Positions 1 to 5,330 of a stretch of DNA of 6,771 bases are shown here, in pieces. Every line of letters begins with the position of its first letter. Position 1 is the stretch's first letter. The notes under the pieces are model-generated. The model was given only the letters and a program-made list of their open reading frames with translations, was not told the DNA's origin and did not search any database. The position numbers and the translations under genes are program-made. This DNA is from a bacterium (GTDB taxonomy: Bacteria > Zhuqueibacterota > Zhuqueibacteria > Thermofontimicrobiales > Thermofontimicrobiaceae): assembly GCA_025453735.1 (NCBI GenBank), contig JALOPY010000161.1:1-6771 (forward strand). The letters run 5' to 3'.

Positions 1-735
1 AACCTGTTTTTTCCCCTGGGCGCCAAGGGAGATCGGATTTGTCAATGAAATTTCAATTGGATTATAGAGAATCGGCGCTGCTTCACCAATGACTGATTCA
101 TCACTCCGAATCCTGAATCCAGCGATTGCCGATTGTGGAGACATTAGCTTGCCGGCATTATCTTCGATATTAAATTTTAACGCTTCGATTTGAATAGGAA
201 AGCCGCTCTCGTTCGAAAGATTGGTGAATTCAATTCCCATCATCAATGCGGTGATGCCGGGTGCGATAGCTTTGAGAGCAATTTCTGGCACTTTGTGCAC
301 CATTAATTGGAAATTTATTACTGTTGCGAAAACCTGCACATCGGCGACCTGGTTTTCTATGATGATTTTAGCCTCTTCGTCACTGTTTTCGTCATAAGGG
401 ATGTCGAGAATCCTGATCTTAATGATTTTAGGAATAGCATCTAATTTTTCTGACGCGTGTACGGTCCATATCGCGGGTTGATTTTCAACAGGTAACAAGG
501 TATCGCCGACCACACGAAAACTGTTTCTATCCTGGACATCGATGATCAGGCTTTGGTTTCCATACACACCAGCTTCGCCTGAATTTAAAATCTCTCCCTT
601 AATTTTAAAGGATAAGCCAGGTGAAATCCGACCCTGGAGCGCGCTGGGTGTATCAATGATTGCGGCTGAGACTTTTAAATTGGCGCCGGAAACAGTGACG
701 ACAAATAATGAAGAATCGGTTCTTTTTGCGAAAAA
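1..735 (-). CDS. Downstream part of the long secreted modular beta-protein, displaced to the -1 frame, partial at left edge
   Basis: Reading the minus strand in the frame with codons starting at 735, 720 and so on gives about 240 codons without a stop, running off the window at position 1. It has no credible start, RBS or signal peptide of its own: the frame opens just after a TAA at 738-736, inside the upstream ORF. The translation begins FFAKRTDSSLFVVTVSG and stays beta-strand-like throughout. A stretch around 470-310 (IWTVHASEKL, then ILDIPYDENSDEEAKI) resembles the upstream module VTWKIRST followed by ISQIPHDKNNPDQLAQV. That similarity shows it is the continuation of the protein encoded at 675-2900 and not a separate gene. 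The true C-terminus, possibly with a sorting domain, lies outside the window. Function is unknown; by inference it is a structural or binding part of a secreted or cell-surface protein. Confidence 0.8.
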
Positions 736-2900
736 TTAGAATTGGGAGATCGCAACCGCCATGTCACTGAATCTGCTTGAAGCGGTTTTTGGGCATAATC
801 CTCTACGGAAAAATTCACTGGCGGTATAATCTGGGCAGAGATATTTTCGACCAGTTGCGATTTCATCCTGGCTCGAACGAGAAATAGCTGTCCCGCAGAA
901 ATGGTATCATCTACTGCTCCTTCTGGCTCGATGATCGCAACATCTGCTATTTCGATAAATGTATCCAATGTTTTGACGGTGAGGAATGCTGAACCGACCG
1001 AGACCTGGGCAAGTTGGTCCGGATTATTTTTATCGTGGGGGATCTGGCTGATATAAACCAAGATGGTGTCAGTGCTGTTGGGGATAGCCGTCGAGCGGAT
1101 TTTCCAGGTTACGCGTTCATTGTCTTTAAATGGCTGGACTAATTTTTCTGATATGAGCTCATAGTCTTGAGGCAGCGTGATGGAGAGCCGTCCGGTTGAA
1201 TCAAAGCTCGCATTTTCAGGTGAATGATTCACTGTCGCTGTTACATCGAATGTCGCCCTGACTGGTGACTCCACGAATCCTGTTTCGACTGTCACGAGCA
1301 GGTTGGCAGGATACAGGATTTTAACTTGTGCCATCGAATCAAAAGCTTCATTAATTTTGGCTTTTTCGCCCCCGACAGAACTCGCACTATCGATATTCGA
1401 TATGAAATTTTCAATAGCAGGAATGCTCCCTGCAAACGCCGCTAATTGATATGTAACGGTATCTGTTTGGTCTTTGATCAACAAAGGGATCACTTGAGAA
1501 GGATCGGTTAGAAATCTCGATTGACCATCCGTGCTGAGCCTGACATTTATTTCCTGAACATCCTGTGTTCCCTGGTTTCTGACTACAACTTCAACTTCAT
1601 AATTCTGATTGATATTGATTTCGCCGTTTCCACTGGCATCCGCATTGGGGCAAAAGATTCTGGTCGAGATAATTCCAACCTGTGCGAGTGTTTGCTGCGT
1701 TACTGACCAGCTTGCTTGTAAATCAGCGCTGTCATCAGAATATGGGATATTGGTATTTATATCGAGTCCTGAAATTCTTCCATTAATCACAATAGCACCC
1801 GAGGTAGCGGAAGGCATGACTCGAACGATCAGGCTAATTTGAGCGCTGCTGTCTCCCTTGATAAACTGAGGATTATTTTCGATCATGGCAACTTCATATT
1901 CCTCGGAAACCTCCTGCCCATTGCGCCAGAATGTTAAACTGGCATTCAGTTCCTTGACCGATGCCCCTCCCTTATTTGAAACATACATCAAAACCAAAAC
2001 ATCTTCCTGACCTGGAAATACCTCTTCTACTAATGGATCGATCAAGTCGATATTGAGAAGCGGGGGAATCTGCACCTGCCATCGATGCTTTGGCTCGATA
2101 TTGTTATAAAACGCTTCTCCGGTCATCAATTGCGCATCGATGAACACCAGTCCGGTATTGGCAGTCGAATGGGCATCGACCAGAAACTCAAATTGTTTCG
2201 TTTCGCCAGGTTGAATGATTGTTATGGTATCGATGCGGTGCACAGTATATTGATTGGTAATAATTTGAGAATCAGTGTCGATGAACTGTAAATTCGCTTC
2301 CTGTATGCGGGACGGAAAATTCCCGATATTTTCAACCTGAAAAGATGCAAAAATATTTTGCTGTCCCTGGGTGATTGTTGAATGGGAGGAATAGGCCGGG
2401 CTTATAATCAATTTTTCGCTATAAATAATTCTAATGGTGCCCGTGGTATCGCCTGGCGCGCTCGGCAAATCTTTAACAAATATAAAACCAATACCTGCTT
2501 TTGCCGGTTTAAAAATTATGCTTGAGCCAGCGCCTAAATAGATGCTCGTATCCTGGGGATTGGCAGGAATATTTGAGGTGTCTGCCCAGAACCAATCAAC
2601 CTTTGCTTCGCTTTTATATTTTCCGTTATTGTACAGAGCCGCGTAAAGCGTTAGCTGGGTGTTGACGATGATGGTGGTATCTTGAAACTCTTTCCCTTTT
2701 TTCCCGGGAGAATCGATAATCAGAATTTGTTGGGCTAAATTAGCAGATTCACTATTTAAAATTTTTTTGTTGGTATTTATGAATGGATCATTGGCAGAAA
2801 ATAAATTTGTCTCCTGACTTTGGATATCAGCACTAAAAGATATACAGCAAATCAGCGCAATTACAAATCTCCAGATTTTTTTTGTGATTTCCTCTCTCAC
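675..2900 (-). CDS. Long secreted protein with CARDB/Ig-like beta modules, N-terminal part, interrupted by a frameshift
   Basis: The ORF encodes 741 aa from a GTG start at 2900. An in-frame TAA lies upstream, no ATG precedes the signal peptide, and GGAAAG at 2915-2910 is a plausible RBS 9 nt away. Residues 1-29 are a Sec signal peptide (KKIWR, then a hydrophobic stretch to about 23). Residues 60-160 look like an Ig-like module. About 160-530 hold three modules resembling CARDB-type cell-adhesion domains (FQVENIGN, YVSNKGGASVKELNASL, VVVRNQGTQDVQEINVRLS). About 535-645 and 650 onward are two copies of another module with a shared VTWK/RxRS motif (W599, W714). There is no catalytic motif, so the role is unknown; a surface or secreted scaffold is inferred. 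The last 15-18 residues (about 724-741) appear to be out-of-frame sequence: the -1 frame resumes the module and stays open to the left edge. This indicates a lost base in T5 or A5 at 735-723, either a real mutation or a sequence error. Confidence 0.85.
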   Translation of the reverse strand: MREEITKKIWRFVIALICCISFSADIQSQETNLFSANDPFINTNKKILNSESANLAQQILIIDSPGKKGKEFQDTTIIVNTQLTLYAALYNNGKYKSEAKVDWFWADTSNIPANPQDTSIYLGAGSSIIFKPAKAGIGFIFVKDLPSAPGDTTGTIRIIYSEKLIISPAYSSHSTITQGQQNIFASFQVENIGNFPSRIQEANLQFIDTDSQIITNQYTVHRIDTITIIQPGETKQFEFLVDAHSTANTGLVFIDAQLMTGEAFYNNIEPKHRWQVQIPPLLNIDLIDPLVEEVFPGQEDVLVLMYVSNKGGASVKELNASLTFWRNGQEVSEEYEVAMIENNPQFIKGDSSAQISLIVRVMPSATSGAIVINGRISGLDINTNIPYSDDSADLQASWSVTQQTLAQVGIISTRIFCPNADASGNGEININQNYEVEVVVRNQGTQDVQEINVRLSTDGQSRFLTDPSQVIPLLIKDQTDTVTYQLAAFAGSIPAIENFISNIDSASSVGGEKAKINEAFDSMAQVKILYPANLLVTVETGFVESPVRATFDVTATVNHSPENASFDSTGRLSITLPQDYELISEKLVQPFKDNERVTWKIRSTAIPNSTDTILVYISQIPHDKNNPDQLAQVSVGSAFLTVKTLDTFIEIADVAIIEPEGAVDDTISAGQLFLVRARMKSQLVENISAQIIPPVNFSVEDYAQKPLQADSVTWRLRSPNSNFSQKEPILHYLSSLFPAPI

Positions 2901-2986
2901 GTTACGATTCTTTCCATAAACAAATTATTCAACAAAATGAAAATCAAAAATATTCAACTCCATGTTTAATGGTATAGTTCAATCAA

Positions 2987-3016
2987 ATTATAGAATTGAT
3001 TTTTCTTGCAGCACAA
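2987..3016 (-). promoter_or_regulatory. Possible promoter for the long secreted protein gene
   Basis: On the minus strand TTGTGC at 3016-3011 and a consensus TATAAT at 2992-2987 are separated by 18 nt, about 86 nt upstream of the GTG at 2900. The hexamers sit inside the decayed lipoprotein tail. The region is AT-rich, so a chance match is quite possible. Another candidate nearer the gene, TTTTTG then TAATTTG at roughly 2953-2924, resembles the Bacteroidota-type promoter pattern. Confidence 0.25.
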
Positions 3017-3091
3017 TATCTCTCAGATCATGTATGGTTCCAGCAGTACATTCACATTACCCTGTGTGAATGATTTGCCAGTGATGTCGGA
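2988..3091 (-). pseudogene. Decayed partial duplicate of the C-terminus of the adjacent DUF4382 lipoprotein
   Basis: The minus-strand reading gives SDITGKSFTQGNVNV and, after a one-base deletion, TAGTIHDLRDIVLQ, ending at TAA 2990-2988. It aligns with residues 233-261 of the neighbouring lipoprotein (EDTAGKAFHQENVTV, then NAGTTNDLGDITLQ). By hand, 17 of 29 positions are identical once the frame is corrected. No start, RBS or upstream domain accompanies it; the homology begins right at the edge of the palindromic repeat at 3092-3130. It therefore reads as the last ~30 codons of a carboxypeptidase-regulatory-like domain, left from an old tandem duplication or from deletion of a second paralogue. 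It is too diverged to be a recent copy. It is not expected to be translated. Confidence 0.7.
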
Positions 3092-3130
3092 CATACTGAT
3101 TCCATCGCTCCAAGCGATGGAATCAGTACA
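3092..3130. repeat. 39-bp dispersed repeat with a 35-nt perfect palindrome, copy 1
   Basis: The core 3094-3128 has 16-nt arms (tactgattccatcgct and its exact reverse complement) around a 3-nt loop cca. The same 39 bases, in the same orientation, recur at 5170-5208. This copy starts 11 nt past the stop codon of the lipoprotein gene and directly abuts the decayed duplicate of that gene's tail. The transcript could fold into a very stable hairpin, but no U-run follows on the minus strand, so it is not a classical intrinsic terminator. A REP-like dispersed palindrome or an operator-type site are the alternatives. Confidence 0.9.
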
Positions 3131-3140
3131 GAGATGATAT

Positions 3141-3926
3141 TCATTGCAATGTAATATCTCCCAGGTCATTTGTCGTTCCGGCATTGACAGTTACATTTTC
3201 CTGATGGAAAGCTTTTCCGGCAGTGTCTTCAATTGATACAGTGTAGCTTCCCTCCGGCAAAAACGACAGCATAAAAAATCCGTTTAGCGTATCCACAGTT
3301 GCAGATGTTGTCGTATCGGAATTTTGTCTGCCATAAGCGACTGGCATGTCTTCTGGATTGGTCACTGTCCCGGAAATGGCTCCGGAAACCGCTTTGGAAA
3401 TGACTCGAATGTGCGGTTTGAGCTTATAACTTTTAGGATCGTTCTTTGGTCCGGTGGTGAAAATTGACTTGCAGGCATCAAAATCAAGAACCAACTCATA
3501 GGTTGAACCAGGATGAATTGCAAAATTGAGCCCGAATTTTAGCCCTGACTGCGCACCGCTCGGCACCTCGAGCGGAAAAGTTTCGTTATCGATAATGATC
3601 TCTGCTGCCTTAATTTTTAAGCGAACCTGGGTGTGATGTCCCGCTGGCACTTCACTTTGCCCAAGGATCATGAATTTGCCATTAGTCCAATCCAGCAGGT
3701 TTACGGTTGAATCTTTTTGTAAATCAATCGTTACCCAATCGGAATCAATATGCGCGCCGATCTCTGAAAAGGTGATATTCACGGCATCGAAATCGGCTGG
3801 CGCATCGGTTAAATGAACGATGATGGTGCCATTTTCTATAGAAGGCTCGGTAGGGTCTTTTTCACAGCTTGACAAATTAATGAGGAACAGCAATAAAACT
3901 AGCGTCACAATTTTTAAATTTTGCAT
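3141..3926 (-). CDS. DUF4382-domain lipoprotein with C-terminal carboxypeptidase-regulatory-like domain
   Basis: This gene encodes a complete 261-aa protein. Residues 1-20 are a lipoprotein signal peptide with lipobox LSSC; Cys21 would be lipidated, and the following acidic/polar EKDPTEP linker fits an envelope lipoprotein. Residues about 33-178 match the pattern of DUF4382: GTIIVHLTDAPADFDAVNITFSE at the start, then VNLLDWTNGK, a VPAGHHTQVRLKI segment, and an LVLDFDACKSI block near the end. Residues 183-261 (SGTVTNPEDMPVAYGR, then FFMLSFLPEGSYTVSIED) are a carboxypeptidase-regulatory-like beta-sandwich, a domain common on FCB surface proteins. The molecular role of DUF4382 is not established, so none is assigned. 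The ATG at 3926 has a good RBS (AGGAG at 3938-3934, 7 nt spacing). The gene stands alone, with a terminator upstream at 4213-4244 and a palindromic repeat just after its stop. A fossil of its own tail lies farther downstream. Confidence 0.88.
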   Translation of the reverse strand: MQNLKIVTLVLLLFLINLSSCEKDPTEPSIENGTIIVHLTDAPADFDAVNITFSEIGAHIDSDWVTIDLQKDSTVNLLDWTNGKFMILGQSEVPAGHHTQVRLKIKAAEIIIDNETFPLEVPSGAQSGLKFGLNFAIHPGSTYELVLDFDACKSIFTTGPKNDPKSYKLKPHIRVISKAVSGAISGTVTNPEDMPVAYGRQNSDTTTSATVDTLNGFFMLSFLPEGSYTVSIEDTAGKAFHQENVTVNAGTTNDLGDITLQ

Positions 3927-3933
3927 GGCTCTG

Positions 3934-3938
3934 CTCCT
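3934..3938 (-). promoter_or_regulatory. Ribosome binding site of the DUF4382 lipoprotein gene
   Basis: AGGAG on the minus strand lies 7 nt before the ATG at 3926-3924. It supports this start, which is also the one that gives a proper lipoprotein signal peptide. Confidence 0.75.
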
Positions 3939-4212
3939 ATTTATTTTGATGCTATTTGAAATTCATGTCATTTCTATTGCATATTTTATGCCAGGATATA
4001 TTTTAAAAAATACAATTAGCATGGAAGCAAGCGAATCGATATTTGCATAAGTCAAATAGTAATGTTTTATTTCTGAATGTGCTACTTGTGAAGGAAGAAA
4101 TATTTCAACAGGGAGATTAAATTTCTTTCGATTGCTCAATGCAATAATTTTTTGATCTGGAGTTGAACGTATAAGCCAAAAAGAAGCGCGACACCAGCAC
4201 TATCAGTTTTGG

Positions 4213-4244
4213 TAAAAAGGGCATGAAAATTCCTGCCCTTTTTA
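4213..4244. terminator. Bidirectional hairpin transcription terminator
   Basis: The arms 4213-4223 (taaaaagggca) and 4234-4244 (tgccctttttа as its exact complement) form 11 perfect base pairs around a 10-nt loop. A run of five T follows the GC part of the stem on either strand, the classical intrinsic form. It lies 46 nt past the TAA of the T9SS-domain remnant, so it was probably the terminator of that lost gene. It also insulates the lipoprotein gene from upstream transcription. Confidence 0.75.
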
Positions 4245-4289
4245 TGTTGAACCAGAGCACTGTGTTTTGATTTTTTTTTGTCAGTCCTT

Positions 4290-4439
4290 TTACTTCATCA
4301 ACATCAGTTTATTCTTTTTCACAAACTCTCCTGGCCTCCATGCGGCAGAATTAGCGCTGGCAGCTACTAGCATATTACCTATCCCACCAGTTGAAATTCG
4401 ATGAAGATCAAGATTCCCCCGAAAAGTTTTTTTATCTGC
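4290..4439 (-). pseudogene. Remnant of a T9SS-type C-terminal sorting domain
   Basis: The minus-strand frame ending at TAA 4292-4290 finishes GEFVKKNKLMLMK, the style of ending of type A T9SS sorting domains (a basic stretch then a short hydrophobic tail). Immediately upstream, a neighbouring frame reads FCRMEA, matching the usual YFYRMEAGEF order if one base is removed. Before that come GNMLVA and ASA, compatible with the GxxVASG turn. Farther upstream KKTFRGNLDLHRI resembles the KTLxxGxLxxGxH segment. The pieces are in the correct order but spread over at least two frames, and no upstream catalytic or binding module of the parent protein remains. A decayed 3' end of a lost secreted-protein gene is the best reading. 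The frame itself is open back to a GTG at 4469 but lacks an RBS, so a small 59-aa gene is less likely. Confidence 0.55.
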
Positions 4440-4501
4440 AAAATTAATCAACAATTTTTTACTGAGCACTTTAACGAAATATTAGCTTGCGTTCCATGCT
4501 T

Positions 4502-4999
4502 TTATCCTAATATAGATTTTACCAATCCCACTAATGCCGTAAGCAATGAAATAATCTTTATTGCAAAATCGATTCGGCTGCGTTTCTCTTCTCCTCCTGC
4601 AGCATCCCCGAAGCGAATTGAACTAATTCCCCAGGAATCAATTACAAATGCCGGCGCCATACACAATAAAAATGCCCCAAAATCTTGAATGTACCACGAA
4701 GGATATGGATTATTAAAATATGCCATCCAACTAACATCATAGATTAGCCTGACACACGGATAAATAATCCAGTATCTTCCGATTACATTCCCCTTTCTCT
4801 CAAGATACAATAGAAACGCCATCAGGGGAAGACCAACTATTCTGAGCCAGCCTTGTAGAGATTTGACCATATTCCAGGTATGATGTGCGGTTGACCAATC
4901 GGAAATACCAGGACCCCACATGTGGCTAATCGAATCAAAAATCAGAACCAGTAGCATTACTGCTACCATACTTCCCCAAATTTTTCTTCGGTTTTCCAT
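4502..4999 (-). CDS. Integral membrane protein of unknown function, 165 aa
   Basis: The start is taken at ATG 4999-4997 (MENRRKIW) because TGAGG at 5010-5006 lies 6 nt upstream; a TTG at 5011 would overlap that RBS. I see about five hydrophobic segments: residues 8-22, 50-66, 75-92, 103-121 and 144-162. The N-terminus carries a basic MENRRK cap, and a charged cytoplasm-like loop (GGEEKRSRID) precedes the last segment. Many Trp and His residues lie in the first extramembrane loop (HMWGPGISDWSTAHHTW) and in the WYIQD region. I do not recognise the family; no transporter, enzyme or sensor motif is evident. Base composition is ordinary for the AT-rich part of the window. It stands alone, about 330 nt after the glycosyltransferase-like gene and followed by a pseudogene remnant. 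Confidence 0.75.
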   Translation of the reverse strand: MENRRKIWGSMVAVMLLVLIFDSISHMWGPGISDWSTAHHTWNMVKSLQGWLRIVGLPLMAFLLYLERKGNVIGRYWIIYPCVRLIYDVSWMAYFNNPYPSWYIQDFGAFLLCMAPAFVIDSWGISSIRFGDAAGGEEKRSRIDFAIKIISLLTALVGLVKSILG

Positions 5000-5005
5000 T
5001 TCTAG

Positions 5006-5010
5006 CCTCA
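5006..5010 (-). promoter_or_regulatory. Ribosome binding site that fixes the start of the membrane protein
   Basis: TGAGG on the minus strand is 6 nt before ATG 4999-4997. It favours that ATG over the in-frame TTG at 5011, which would put the RBS inside the coding region. Confidence 0.6.
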
Positions 5011-5169
5011 ATAAGAATATCAGAGTGCAAAAATTGGTTCTTCAAGATATGTGCCATCACCGATTCATAACAAGCTAACGGATGGCGCATAAGCTGCCGC
5101 GCCGATTAACTTTCAAAATAGTACTAAACGAAACAGGATTCATGCAATATTCATTAAGGTTTAGGATTT

Positions 5170-5208
5170 CATACTGATTCCATCGCTCCAAGCGATGGAA
5201 TCAGTACA
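5170..5208. repeat. 39-bp dispersed repeat with a 35-nt perfect palindrome, copy 2
   Basis: All 39 bases are identical to 3092-3130, with the palindrome at 5172-5206 (16-nt arms, loop cca) in the same orientation. Flanking bases differ, apart from a loosely similar atgat some 3 nt downstream. This copy lies about 120 nt past the stop of the glycosyltransferase-like gene and about 170 nt before the membrane protein start. As in copy 1, it is intergenic and lacks a U-run on the minus strand. Confidence 0.9.
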
Positions 5209-5330
5209 TCTATGATTTTTTATACTGAAAGATTAACCCTAAACGAGTGTAGGTTCTCAATATCAATCTTTCTCGCTTAATATTAGGCGATACTTCATTA
5301 TTACATAATGGCGTGCCAATTCGCACAGGA

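Larger units (their letters stand above)
3927..4501. other. 575-bp intergenic stretch without an intact gene
   Basis: This AT-rich spacer separates the membrane protein gene from the lipoprotein gene. From the membrane protein side it holds the remnant of a T9SS-like C-terminal domain (4439-4290), then a long T-run (4269-4279 on the plus strand), a bidirectional hairpin terminator (4213-4244), and the leader of the lipoprotein gene. A minus-strand frame from 4199 to the TGA at 3965-3963 is open for about 78 codons, but its only starts are TTG and an internal ATG, without an RBS and without any recognisable domain. I do not call it a gene. Confidence 0.7.
5000..5330. other. 331-bp AT-rich spacer between the membrane protein and glycosyltransferase-like genes
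   Basis: This spacer contains copy 2 of the 39-bp palindromic repeat (5170-5208) and a short GC-rich island at 5080-5106 with a GGCGC/GCGCC stem. A weak 8-bp inverted repeat (5227-5234 with 5265-5272) is probably incidental. No ORF, RNA gene or clear promoter is seen. Base composition changes from AT-rich to GC-rich at its right end, about 5290-5340. Confidence 0.6.

Noticed and set aside
720..735. Programmed -1 ribosomal frameshift signal
   Set aside because: The phase of the A-run does not give X XXY YYZ; the P-site codon would mispair after the slip. No RBS-like stimulator or clear downstream stem was found by eye.
542..2291. Plus-strand ORFs of 61-77 codons opposite the secreted protein gene
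   Set aside because: They are antisense shadows of a clear coding frame with signal peptide and modules, with no RBS or recognisable product.
3056..3145. Short minus-strand ORF whose ATG overlaps the lipoprotein stop (ATGA) and runs through the palindrome
   Set aside because: It is about 29 codons, consists of the palindrome plus out-of-frame fossil sequence, and has no RBS. The ATGA overlap is a coincidence of the bases.
3820..4050. Plus-strand 76-codon ORF
   Set aside because: It overlaps the lipoprotein signal-peptide region antisense. Its hydrophobic stretch is the complement of the real leader and upstream AT-rich DNA.
4401..4688. Plus-strand 95-codon ORF
   Set aside because: It is antisense to the end of the membrane protein gene and to the T9SS-domain remnant, which explain the region better.
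3092..5208. CRISPR-like array suggested by the repeated palindrome
   Set aside because: There are only two copies 2 kb apart with genes between, not regularly spaced repeats, and no cas genes.
5227..5272. 8-bp inverted repeat gaaagatt/aatctttc with a 30-nt loop
   Set aside because: The stem is short and AT-rich, with a long loop and no T-run in the right place. Chance occurrence in AT-rich DNA is likely.
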